A DNA stretch of 64,000 nucleotides from Gymnopus androsaceus JB14 (Eukaryota > Basidiomycota > Agaricomycetes > Agaricales > Omphalotaceae). Under the pieces are notes generated by a model. The model was not told where the DNA came from. It ran no database searches and worked only from the letters and a program-made list of their open reading frames with translations. Every line of letters starts with the position of its first letter. Position 1 is the stretch's first letter. The stretch is from contig ML769433.1 in NCBI GenBank assembly GCA_009733575.1, positions 193,589 through 257,588 on the forward strand, written 5' to 3'. Of the stretch, positions 1-16,166 are shown in pieces. The position numbers were made by a program, and so were the translations under genes.

Positions 1-728
1 TCAAGTTGGCAACTTGATCCTAACTTGATGCCGACACCTCCACCTTTGAAAGAGTCTTTAATCTTTCGCGACTGCGGCTTCCCGGAATTTTTTGGCCCTA
101 GATCTCCTCTTCACCTGAGGGAATCTCTAACAGGTGGCATCCCAGGATTATTTGGCCCTAGGTCTCCTTTGACTCAACCTAACAGTTCTCGACAATCTTA
201 GGAATCTTGAACACCGAGAACTCATACAGACTGCAATATCCATTCTATGCAAGGGTATTCCCCGCCGAACGAATTACGAATACACGTGCCATTTGGATGG
301 TGCTAAGGCCCGATTGCTCGCGTTGAGGGTTGAGCAGATAGGGGGGAGCAAGAGTATAGAAAAGCAGGAACGACTCTTTCGCGAAGCGCTTCGAGACGGA
401 TTTGTGTTGTGCCAGTGCGTTATTACTTCATGCGATACAATCAGTAGCTAACTTTTTACTTTCTGAAAACAGTCTAATGAACAAACTCCGAAGGAGGCAA
501 ATTGTCGAACCTTGCGCCGAAGCTTCAAAGATTAGCGAATTTCTTGCTGCGTGTTCCTCGTATGGTCTACCCAATGAGGACCTATTCCACGAAGGAGACC
601 TGATCAACTCCTCCCCCGAATCATTAGCACGGGTCGCAAAAACAATCATAGCTCTCGTCAAAAAATCGAGTAAGAGTACGTTGGGAGTGCCTGAAGTATA
701 CCATGGCCGGTTATCGTGGCTAAGGTAG
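1..728 (+). CDS. Calponin-homology (CH) domain protein, partial (5' end outside window), probably decayed downstream
   Basis: The reading frame is open from base 1. Splicing at 134-185 (GTGGCA..AACAG) and about 415-470 (GTGCGT..ACAG) joins three exons without stops. The last joined part reads ALRDGFVLCH-LMNKLRRR, then FLAACSSYGLPNEDLF and SLARVAKTIIALVKK, the pattern I know from CH domains of fungal signalling and cytoskeletal proteins (actin- or Rho-related scaffolds). The first exon is Pro-rich (PTPPPLKES). The frame stops at 728, just after the CH domain, with no second domain recognisable in the next 1.4 kb, so the gene may be a remnant or may continue through introns I cannot place. The CH call rests on pattern recall. 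The exact protein family is not determined. Confidence 0.5.
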
Positions 729-2170
729 AACTGGGCACCACCGACCACGGCCCTCAAATGAAGCATGGTCAATCGATAGGTACCTTAGCCATTAACAGTT
801 TTTGGAATCGTTAGATTTCTTGCATCTTTGTTGTATCATCATTCTTTCTTTACTGTGATTAACCATGATTTCCAATATTCATCGTATGTAGAGATACCGA
901 AATAGGAAGACCGAAAAGATTGTTGAGAAGGATCCTGGCCTTGGATAGGAACGAAAGAGTTCTGAACTCGTTGCTGGTAGCTTTTACCAGTGCTTCCGGG
1001 CACACTACTGTGGCGAATAACAGGAGAGTAGTCTTACTCTGTCATTAGAGCCAAAGAACGTAAAACTCTTGAGACTGCGGAGCGTCTGGCAGAGAGGTTG
1101 GTCAGTTTTGAAAAGTTGAGAGAGGCATAATGAAAGGAAGCTAAGGACGAACTACTCTTGAGCTGCATTGATGGTTCATCTATTGGACGGGTGGGGCACT
1201 AAAGGAGCACTAGTATATATTACCTTTGACTTGAAGTGGACTTTCTGAGACTTAACCCCAGTTCAACTGTAACTAAATTCGCCTCAGAATTGGTACTCCG
1301 AGCAGTCATTCTCTCATTCAACGCGTTCCTCCGGTACCCTCCTCCCCGAGCTACCGGGAGTCAGGCAGACGTGCCCACCAATGACAATAGCCGTCCGAAT
1401 CTCACAGAGGGATCGGTTAAAGCGACTTGATCCGGAGGAGCGAGTCGGAAGGCTTCAAGCTTCGTCGATGATTACCGGAGGATGCGGATTGTGTAGAGTT
1501 TTGCGTTTGTAGTTGGACTGAACATCCCCAATTCATCCTTTGGACGGAAGCGACAAGCACCGATATTAATGAAAAACGCGTCAGATAACCTACATATACA
1601 CGGTTTAATCCTGACTATACGTGTTCTTTTCCAACTAGTGAAACAATTTGAGCATGGACCACACGGAATGGATGGTCACTTACCTCGGTCTCAAGCTGTC
1701 TCCGAACGCGAAACTCTTCGTCCGCTTTAATGACTAAATGGTTATCATCCAAATCTTCAAGGATGAAATGCTGTTGCTCGTCCATTGTGAGCAAAATCTG
1801 CTTGACTGCCGCGTCGCTAATTACCATAAATATAAACCGATGAACGAGCTTTAAGTTTCTACACTGACCATGTCAAAAGAACGCCTGGATATTGTTAATT
1901 TTTGTGGGAAACCAAAAGAAATGCTGACCTTTAATTGCTCTGAGAGCCATTGTATTGCTCGGCCGCGCACTTGAGTGTTGGTGGTTACGGGTCAAAAGTG
2001 ATGATTCACACTGCTTTGTTCCGCAAATCTGCTGCTCGACTCAGTTTCCGCCTCGATATCGCCGTTATTCGCACTTTGAAAACTGCTGGAATGCCGCTGC
2101 CATCGCAAAGGAAATCGTCGCTGTGCGTGATCTATTATTTCATCATAATCCATTTCAACTCTTAACCACC
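729..2170. other. Non-coding or decayed stretch
   Basis: Only short, frequently interrupted frames are seen on both strands. A short frame around 930-1020 and another at 1236-1430 could be decayed exons downstream of the CH gene, but no domain or consistent splice chain is visible. The last part (about 1950-2170) is the leader and promoter region of the ribose-5-phosphate isomerase gene. Confidence 0.4.
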
Positions 2171-2323
2171 ATGGCAAACGATGACACTCGAACTCCTACC
2201 CTCAGAGAATTGAATAACATGTTGAACGAAAGACTCAATCTTATTAGCGCAGTCCCGTTGCCTCTGATGGCTTCTAGTCCACAAGGACCTACTCCTCATG
2301 CCAGTTTGTCGACCGATTCTTAA
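2171..2323 (+). promoter_or_regulatory. Upstream ORF overlapping the RKI1 start (TAATG)
   Basis: A 50-codon ORF begins at an ATG in a very strong context (CCACCATGGC, 2165-2174) and ends with TAA at 2321-2323. The last A of that stop is the first base of the ATG used for the isomerase frame (2323), giving a TAATG stop-start overlap. Its peptide (starts MANDDTRTP) resembles nothing I know. It could be a regulatory uORF with termination-reinitiation, or a 5' exon of the isomerase joined by a splice I cannot find. Confidence 0.4.
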
Positions 2324-3620
2324 TGCGTTCTTCGCTGATCAAAGCTTGTACAGGCTCGACAATACTGAAACCACTCAAATCTCCCATACCAGAAGGCGAA
2401 CTCTCCGTGATCGAGAAATCGAAACAACTGGCAGCTTGGACTGCAGTGGATGAGCATGTATACCCGGAACACCGAGTAAGTCTAGTACTAAGCACCTCGA
2501 TCTGTCTGTTCAACGTTATAAAAGGTCATTGGTATCGGTTCAGGTGAGCGCGATGTTTCTTGTGCATTCGCAGAATCTGATAGGTCCTAGGTTCAACTGT
2601 ACCCTATGTCGTCGAAAGAATTGTCAGTCAAGGTGCCGAAGCCAACAAGAATAGGGTATTCATACCTACTGGTGCGCCGTAACAACCTCTTCCATGCAAT
2701 CCACCGACACTCTCTCTAGGTTTCCAATCAAAAGAATTGATCGTCTCGTCAGGTCTTAGTTTGGGAGATGTTGATCAGTATCCGACTATCGATGTCACTC
2801 TGGATGGTGCAGATGAGCAAGTACCTTTTGTTTGACATTGAGAAATCCCTCATCCGGGTCTACAGAGTCGACACCCAGCTCAACTGCATCAAAGGCGGAG
2901 GGGCCTGTCATCTCCGAGAAAAGGTCTTGGCTGAGGCTGCAACGACGCAAGTATCATGCATACTACAAAACATTTCCACCGTCTCATTCTTGGCGCACTT
3001 TACGCAGGTTCATCTTGGTTGCAGACTATCGCAAGAACGTCGAATACCTAGGAACAAACGTATGTTGATCTTGTTAAATCTTCCAAGGACCTTCCCTCAC
3101 ACTTCATATTCCAGTTCAAAGCAGGAGTACCGATTGAAGTCGTGCCATTCGCCTACGCAAAAGTTTTGCAGAACTTGCACCAAGTTCTGGACTCTCCCAA
3201 GGCCACATTGCGAATGGCTGTTGCCAAAGGTATACCCGTAAATCCTTTGTAAGTGACAACTGTGTTTCTGAATAAGTTTTCTCAGCTGGCCAGGTCGTGA
3301 CCGACAACGGTAACTTTATCATTGACGCACCTTTTGATATTGAAAAAATGAAGGAGCCGTACACGGTATGCTTCTCTTGCCTTCCTCGTGGACATACACA
3401 CCCATACGAACGCAGATCATGGCTCAAATCAAAATGCTTACTGGTGTAGTTGAAGTCGGGCTGTTCTGCCATATGGCCCGAGCTGCGTACTTTGGAAACC
3501 AGGTCTGTGTTTCCGCTGTTACCTCTCTTCTTATCCTAATACCTCGGTCCTTGCTATCAGGACGGCAGTGTCACAGTCAAGTGGAACGACGGGAACATTC
3601 AGGAGATACCTGCCACCTAA
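2323..3620 (+). CDS. RKI1: Ribose-5-phosphate isomerase (type A)
   Basis: Interconverts ribose-5-phosphate and ribulose-5-phosphate in the cytosolic non-oxidative pentose phosphate pathway. The spliced frame carries the family landmarks: GIGSGST (phosphate-binding start), VTLDGADEVD, IKGGGACHLREK with the catalytic-loop Lys, and a C-terminal MLTGVVEVGLF. Nine short introns are needed. Two of them, 2817-2865 and 2947-3007, use GC donors (GATGA/gcaagt and ACGAC/gcaagt), because no GT donor keeps the frame. I chose the ATG at 2323, which gives an N-terminal extension of about 25 residues (MRSSLIKACTGS) before EGELSVIEKSKQLAAW. The stop is TAA at 3618-3620. No frameshift is needed. AROM follows 0.4 kb downstream on the same strand. 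Confidence 0.9.
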
Positions 3621-4031
3621 CACCAAGTCTTGATTTTGCGTTTGAGGAACGTGCGCAGGTTGAAGCGATATATTAGACGATGTATACAAAGGAATACTAG
3701 AGAGAGAGAGAGCTGTACAAGTAGTACTGTAATATGAATCAAACTCGAGCTGGAACAGATATCTGAGTATGGCCTTTTGGAGAGCGCCTTTAGATGCATC
3801 AAATCTCCGGTTGTCCGCGTACGACTTGGCTATGACTGGAACAAGCTATGAACATCTACTACACTCTACGCGTAATTGAGGTACGTACGCTAGTTTACGC
3901 TTGGACTTCGGCCGTGCATCTCATCTCGGAGATGGAACAGGATTTCCGCGCCACGTGTGTATTGAGCGCTTATCTTACAGAAAGTTTAAATTGATCGTGT
4001 CTTCGAGTCACTTTCATTTCTCTCCTCCACA
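3621..4031. other. RKI1-AROM intergenic region / AROM promoter
   Basis: Contains the 3' region of RKI1 with a short (GA)n run near 3702-3711. Just before the AROM ATG there is CGAGTCAC (about 4005-4012), one base away from the Gcn4/Cpc1 half-palindrome TGAGTCA that controls amino-acid genes in fungi. No gene is seen in the stretch. Confidence 0.35.
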
Positions 4032-9117
<5,086 letters not shown>

Positions 9118-9395
9118 ATTAGAGATGAGCTAGGATAATTTGTTGCTATATATCTATGTAATATATAAGAAAAAGCCTGTTAGTTCGTTTTGTGAGAAGA
9201 TAATGGAGAATGGGGCTGAAAGTGCATCGCGGTTGAGACCGGATAGTCTCGGACTGCCTCGCTATTCGTTTCACTTGCCATCCGACAACAGCCGAAGCGC
9301 GTTTTGAGCGCGTTCGGCGCTTCGCGATCGGGAAGGATAAATTTTCCACACATTACTCTTGAACTTCCTCTTTCACGGCGGCCTGTTCGCACAAC

Positions 9396-11957
9396 ATGCA
9401 TTTCGTTCGTGGGTCAGGTATGCCAGTCTAGAGCGCAAGTTATATACAGTATTCAAATTTCTTTCTAGTTGTGGTTTCTAGATCTTTGGTGACACGGTCC
9501 AGATTCTCTATTCCAGCTTCTGCAAGAAAGCATGCTTTCAACCGTTCCTTGTCAACTACATTAATTCGACGAGAAGAACAGCAGAATACTGTGCCACAGG
9601 TTCGTATCGCCGACCTCGAACCTCTGCTCGTCTCTCAATCTTGCATATTCAGGTTGAACCTTTAAAACCCAAGCGATCCAAGTTTAGGACCTTTATCAGA
9701 GTACTGGGAGGGGCAACTTTATTCTCTATAGTGGCTGGGATTGGCTCGTTCGTCTATGTTACACAAGCTGAAAGACATCCGGGAATTCAGCTCCCTTATG
9801 ATACCGAGAAAAAGACGATTGTGATATTAGGAAGTGGCTGGTGAGTGATTCCGTTGAAAATTCTAAAGAAGGTTCATACTGGCTCGTAGGGGTGCAACTA
9901 GTCTGCTGAAGACAATCGATACCGCTGAATATAACGTGGTATGTTGCTGTTTATTACACCTCCCAGTACACGTTAGCCTCACCGGGTTCTGCCCAGGTCA
10001 TAATCAGCCCCAAGAATTACTTCCTCTTCACTCCTCTCCTGCCAAGTGTCGCGCTAGGTACACTAAGTGCAAAAGCTATTCTTCAACCAACGCGTTATGT
10101 TGCCCGTCATAAGGCTCGTACAGTCACGGTTATTGAAGCTGAAGCTAAGGAAGTCGATGTGAGTAGCAAAAGAGCTATCACTGTAATATCTGCTCAATGG
10201 TCGTTATTATAGCCCTTTAACAAGACCGTCACCTTTGAAGGTGAATCATAATATCTCTCTGTGCGTGATGTCAATGGAACTAGAAGGAATATTTTAGATG
10301 ATACTGAAATCAAGGGCGATGTCTCCCATACAACCATCCCTTACGACTACCTTGTTTACGCTGTTGGCGCCGAAGTGCAAACCTTTGGGATTCCTGGTGT
10401 ACAAGAAAAGGCGTGCTTTATGAAAGAGTTGGTCGACGCTGAAGTCGTGAGTGGGATCCATGCTTAGCCGTTTTGTTGGCGGGCTAACGAAAATCAATTA
10501 GATGCAAAGGCGATTCAAAGACTGTAAGAATGACCCCACTTTGTAGTACAATGCTCTTATCCTGCTCTAGGCATTGAATCTGCTGCATTCCCCGGACAGG
10601 ATGCTGCCGAAATTGACCGACTACTTCACATTTTCGTGGTTGGAGGTGGTCCGACTGGAATTGAAGTTAGGTATGTAAACCCTCCTCTGTTTGCTGAATT
10701 ATTTTAATACCAGCCTTTCAGTGGAGAAATTCACGATTTCTTGGAGGTGAGCCGGTTGTTTGTTGCCTATCGCTCTTTTACTCAGACCTACTCTCAGGAT
10801 GATCTCAAAGCATGGTATCCCGAGCTTGCTGGTCGAATCCGCATATCTCTAGTCGAAGCTTTGCCTTCGGTACTGCCCATGTTTAGCAAGCAGCTAATCG
10901 ACTACACCGAGTCTACCTTCAAGGAAAGTAAGATTGACATTCTGACCAAGACCATGGTCAAGGAGGTAGGCAATCAGCTAGTATCAATGCAACCTCCGAG
11001 CTTTATATAGTCTTTCAGGTCAAAGACAGATCGGTGGTACTCCAGATGCCGGACAAATCTATACAAGAGGTGCCCTGTGGGATGGTCGTCTGGGCCGGTG
11101 TAAGTCGACCTTCTGTTTGTTTCCCGAATCTTGCTCAGCCTACTCTCCACTATAGGGTAACAAGGGACGGAAAATCACTCAGGACCTTATGGCAAAGTAC
11201 TCGAGTATCCAGACTAATAGGCGTGGATTAACTGTCGATGGTACGGCCCTCTTTTTGTTCGAGTACTCCTCAGCTAATATTTTCACTTCACAGATCATCT
11301 TCGTATGGCTGGACCGGATGGCTCCATTTTTGCCATAGGCGATTGTACATCGACTTCATATGCCCCCACTGCTCAGGTAGCCTCGCAGCAGGGAGCGTAC
11401 CTTGCCAGGGTCTTTGCGCAAATGGCGAAGAAGGAGAGCTTAGAGACGAAATTGAACCAACTACAGCAGTCTGTGGACCTCGAAGGATGCAACGGAAACT
11501 GCCAGCTTGACGTCGGAAATTGAGGCGACGAAAAAGTCGATCTCGAACGTAAAGATCAGGCCTTTCCACTACTCACACCAGGGTAGTCTTGCGTGAGTCC
11601 CGGTTTCACATTCGAGTGCAATCCTTGTTGTTTAATCACCTTCTCTTCAGTTATATCGGATCCGACAAAGCGATTGCAGATCTGCCTTTCGCCAACGGGA
11701 ATGTAAGTGAAGCCTCATTCACCGACATATGTGGCCTGATACATACCCTAAATTTAAACAGATTGCCAGCGCCGGAGTTGCGACGTACTTATTCTGGCGC
11801 AGTGCCTATCTCAGCACTCTCTTCTCTCTTCGCAATCGAACACTAGTTGCGAACGATTGGTTGATCACGAAAGATCTTCGGCCGGTATGTGACGATACAT
11901 TGTTGCTCTGTCTGTTGCTAATTCTCTCTCTGATGCAGGGACTTGAGTCGTGATTAA
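9396..11957 (+). CDS. NDE1: Type II (rotenone-insensitive) mitochondrial NADH:ubiquinone oxidoreductase
   Basis: Single-polypeptide FAD enzyme that passes electrons from NADH to ubiquinone without pumping protons. Exon 1 (MHFVRGS) joins at 9468 to a Ser/Arg-rich presequence, then one membrane segment (GGATLFSIVAGIGSFVYV). The first dinucleotide fold is VILGSGWGATSLL and the second is IFVVGGGPTGIEVSGE; FAIGDCTSTSYAPTAQVA precedes the conserved tail (FHYSHQGSLAYIGSDKA, FWRSAYLSTLFSLRNR). About ten short introns; one at about 10240-10306 removes an in-frame TAA. One-base frameshifts are needed near 11484 (GAAGGATGC) and 11867 (CGAAAGATC); with the second, the C-terminus becomes KIFGRDLSRD, as is usual for the family. 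Whether it faces the matrix or the intermembrane space cannot be read from the sequence, so the symbol is by type. Confidence 0.88.
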
Positions 11958-12355
11958 AGATTTCACCAAATAGACTCTCACTAAACGTTTTTGAACCATA
12001 GACCTGATTTATTTCAACTGTTATTTAAATCTTTCTGGATCGCTTTTTTTGCCTTAGATACATAGACTCTTTATGACTAGTAGCTTGAATAATAGAGTAC
12101 TTATACTAATTCAACAGTATGGAAAAGAACGTATGTGAATGTTGGCCTAGTCTCCTTCAAATCCAACCCATATGTTTTCTGCCAGCCTCCTTCTCGTATA
12201 ATGAGACGCATCCTTCAACTAAAGGAAAATCGGGATGGCCCCATTGAAGGACTACTATCGAGCAGGATTTTGACGCGTGTCAACGGGGTCGTGGGAAAAG
12301 ACCAACCTTCCTTCGTTCATGATCATCATCTGAATTAGACGGCCTCGTAAAATCT
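11958..12355. other. Intergenic; upstream part of the F-box repeat unit
   Basis: AT-rich 3' region of the NADH dehydrogenase, then about 80 bp (from about 12275) that is also found before the second and third F-box copies (GTGGGAAAAGA(C/T)CAACCTT). The tandem duplication unit therefore includes promoter sequence. No gene is seen. Confidence 0.45.
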
Positions 12356-14011
12356 ATGTCTCTCTGCTCAAACTGCAATGGATCGCTATTCTCATCTCGT
12401 ATCCAGGATTCTCCTCTAATTCTTGAAAGGCTACGCTGGGAATCCGGTCCTACATCAATTCCCAACCCCGAGGAGGTCATCCCGACTCTGCAAAAAGCAC
12501 AACTGGGAGACTCGAGGATTGTGAAAAACAGATTAAAGCTCTCGAGTCTCGGAGAGAGAGCCTGCGGGAGTATGCGGACCAGCTCCAGGCTCTGCTTTCA
12601 CCTTGCCGCAAGGTTCCCGACGAGATTTTGCAGCGCGTCTTTGATGATTGTTGCAACATGAATCACTTTGTTGTGACAATCCTCCGAGAACTCCGGGCGC
12701 TATCAGACAGATACCTGCACTGGCTCTTCAGTACTGTCTGTTCGCGATGGCGGAGGAATGGATTGGCCATGCCAAGTATATGGTCAAACATATCTGTTGC
12801 TGTGCAGAGAGGATGTAGATTCTGACGACGAAGAATACGAGGAGGTGGATTCTGACGGTATCCTTTACACTATGGATATCTTTCTCAATCAAGGACTACA
12901 GCATCCAATGACTGTCATTCTCGAATTGATCGAATGTTTTGACAATCAGCAACCCGTTCTGACTCTTCTACTCCGCCATACGCATCGCTGGCGTAGCTTC
13001 ACCGATCTAACTCAAGGCTACATGAAGGATAATTCTTTGTGCATAGTCATCACATCACCGCAATTTCTCTGTCTTGGAAGAATTGGTCATTGACGATGCT
13101 CACGAAGATGATCTAGATATCTTTTCTTCATACACCAAAGTTGAAGAAGCTGAGCCTAGATATCATTCCTAGCGGCTCACTTGAATTCTCTATCTTCAGT
13201 CAGCTCTCACATTTGGAATTCTATTTTCCCAGTGTGTATGACATTCAAGAGCTAACTGACAGCAGTCACCTTGTAACATTGAAAACGGATGAATCATATT
13301 GGAAGGGCTCATCGACCTCGAAGGGGATGCTACCTCCCACACCTTGTCGCACCATAGATACACTGATATTGTGCTATGATCACGGAATCGTTCTAGTTCT
13401 ATCTTTCATATCTCATACTTCCTTCATTGAAGACCATCCATCTTGAACGGGGTTTGGTACGAACGGAACGAACCCGATATACGACAAGAAGACTGGTACA
13501 ACTTAGATCCATTCATGGCCTTCCTATCGCGATCCTCCTGCACATTAACAACATTGTCATCGAGAGTTGTGCACTCGCTGACCTCAAACTTATCAAACTT
13601 CTCATCCATCTTACGACATTACTCGACTCAGCATTGATGACATCTACGTCGCACCACAGTGTAGCCCTATAACAGGTCGATTTATCGAGAGCCTTCAAGT
13701 TCATGATGACACTAGTCCCATCCTCCGAGACTACATTCCCTAAAGTTGAATGTCGGTGCGACCTCCTTTGACGATGGCTCGGTTGTGGATATGGTTCGGT
13801 CTCGATGGATTCCTTGCAAGCGCCTTGCATGTGCTAGCAGGGAGTTGGAACCTCAAGTGGATTGTCTGCGGGAGGTCACTATCAGATTTCGAAATCGAAA
13901 AGAAACGAAGGGTGCATATGAGTCCCTTGAAGAGATAGAGAGGGATGGAATGAGAGCTGTTGTGCTGTGGCAGAACGAGGGGTCGGGATCAGAATCAGAG
14001 TTCGGAGGAAT
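12356..14011 (+). pseudogene. F-box-like protein, tandem copy 1, disrupted
   Basis: First of three tandem paralogues. It starts MSLCSNCNGSLFSS with a CxxC pair, then a coiled-coil-prone stretch and the F-box-like core KVPDEILQRVFDDCC typical of agaricomycete F-box proteins (SCF ubiquitin-ligase adaptors). The reading frame is lost about 55 codons in, near 12510, where GGAGACTCGAGG replaces GGAGATCGAGG of copy 3. It recovers near 12620 in another frame and breaks again several times (about 12690, 13120, 13430, 13610 and 13740). Homologous blocks to copies 2 and 3 remain collinear to the end (REVTIRFRN, ESLEEIERDGMRAVVLW). The number of breaks exceeds that in the housekeeping genes, so this copy is probably a real pseudogene. 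Confidence 0.6.
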
Positions 14012-14240
14012 AAACTTTTTTATTGCTTCACCTTTTTACGAGCATCCTTGTACAATATCGCTCCTTAGCGTCACTGACTCGTTTTTATTATAGTGACTCA
14101 CGCTCTGTTCGTTTATTGCTGTGCTCTTCTTATTTTGATGGTTGTATCTTGAAATCAGACGCACATCGACGCGCTCGTGGGAAAAGATCAACCTTCGTTC
14201 GTTCGTTCATCATCTGAATTGGACGACCTTCGTGAAATCT

Positions 14241-15894
14241 ATGTCTCTCTGCTCAAACTGCAATGGATCGCTATTCTCATCTCGTATCCAGGATTCTCCT
14301 CTAATTCTTGAAAGCTACGCTGGGAATCCGGTCCTACGTCAATTCCCAACCCCGATAATGTCATCCCGATTTTGCAAAAAGCACAATGAGAGATCGAGAC
14401 TGTGAAAAACAGATTAAAGCTCTCGAGTCTCAGGAGAGAGAGCCTGCGGGAGTATGCGGACCAGCTCCAGGCTCTGCTTTCACCTTGCCGCAAGGTTCCC
14501 GACGAGATTTTGCAGCGCGTCTTTGATGATTGCTGCAACATGAATCACTTTGTCGTGGATAATCCTTCGAGAACTGCGGGTAGCTATCAGACAGATACCT
14601 GCACTGGCTCTCAGTACTGTCTGTTCACGGTGGCGGAGGATGGATTGGCTATGCCAAGTATATGGTCCAACATATCGTTGCTGTGTGTTGGACAGGCAGT
14701 AGAAGAAGATTACGAGGACCTAGATTCTGACGGCATCCTTTCCACTATGGATATCTTTCTCAATCGAGGACTACAGCATCCAATGACTGTCATTATCGAA
14801 TTGACTGATGATTTTGACAATCATTACCCTGCTCTGACTCTTTTAATCCCCCATATGCATCGCTGGCGCAGCTTCACGGATCGAAGTCGATTCTACCAGA
14901 AGGATTATTTTTTGCATACTCTCACATCACCCAATTTCCCTCTCTTGGAAGAATTGGAAATCGCCGATGCTAACGAAGGCGATCTAGACATCTTTTCTTC
15001 AGCACCAAAGCTGAAGAAGCTGAGTCTGGATATCATTCCTAGCGGCTCACTTGAACTTTCTGTCTTCAGTCGGCTCACACATTTGGAATTATATTGTCCC
15101 CGTGTGTATCAAATTCGAGAGCTGACTGACAACAGTCACCTTGTAACACTGAAAACGGATACGGATGAATCGTATGACTCCGACTTCGAACTTGAAGAAG
15201 TGCCACCTCCCACACCTTGTCGCACCATAGAAACACTGATATTGTGCTATGACCCAGGGAGTTTTTCTAGATCTATCTTGCTATATCTCACACTCCCTTC
15301 ATTGAAGACCATGCGTCTTGAACGGGGTTATCGCGAACGGAGGAATGAGAAGATCGAACCCTATATGCGAGAAAGTGACTGGTACAACTTTGATCCATTC
15401 ATGGCCTTCCTGTCGCGATCCTCCTGCACATTGACAACATTGTCTATCGAGAGCTGTGCACTCTCTGACCTCAACTTGTCGATCTTCTCACTCATCTTTC
15501 GACATTGCTCGACCTCAGCGTTGATGACAGCTACGTCGCACCACAGTGTAGCCCTATAACAGGTCGATTTATCGAGAGCCTTCAGGTCCGTGATGACACT
15601 CGCCCCATCGTCCCGAGACTACATTCCCTAAAGTTGAATGTCGGTGCGAGATCCTTTGGCGATGGATCGGTTGTGGATATGGTTCGGTCTCGATGGATTC
15701 CTTGCAAGCTCCTTGCATGTGCTAGCAGGGAGTTGGAACCTCGAGTGGATTGTCTGCGGGAGGTTACTATCAGGTTTCGAAATCGAGAAGAAACGAAGGG
15801 TGCATATGAATCCCTGGAAGAGATAGAGAGGGATGGAATGAGAGCTGTTGTGCTGTGGAAAAATGAGGGGTCGGGATCAGAGTTGGAGGAATAA
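14241..15894 (+). pseudogene. F-box-like protein, tandem copy 2, frameshifted
   Basis: Second tandem paralogue, 1,885 bp downstream of copy 1. The first 35 codons match copy 3, then the frame shifts near 14308 (one base short beside CTTGAAAG) and resumes at 14402. From there a 385-codon frame covers the F-box core (KVPDEILQRVFDDCC), the region MPSIWSNIS, and the leucine-rich body (LEELEIADANEGDLDIFSSAPKLKKLSLDII). A last shift near 15500 changes to the C-terminal frame ending SELEE at 15894. With three or so single-base changes it would be a complete protein of about 550 aa. Substrate specificity cannot be inferred. It could be functional if some breaks are assembly errors. Confidence 0.55.
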
Positions 15895-16166
15895 ACTTTT
15901 TTGTTGCTTCACCTTTTTACGAGCATCCTTGTACAATATCGCTCCTTAGCATCACGACTTGTTCTTATTATAGTGACTCGTGCCTCTGTTCGTTTGCTGC
16001 TATGTTCTTTCTTATTCTTGACGGACTCGATTTTATTTTATTCTAATGGTAATATCAACTTGAGTCCATGGCCAGGATTTTGAAATCAAACGCGCATCGA
16101 CGCGCTCGTGGGAAAGGACCAACCTTCCTTCGTTCGCTCATCTGGATTGGACGACTCGTAAAAGCT

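Noticed and set aside
1236..1430. Small protein-coding gene
   Set aside because: 64-codon frame without conserved motif, weak context and no splice partner; treated as chance.
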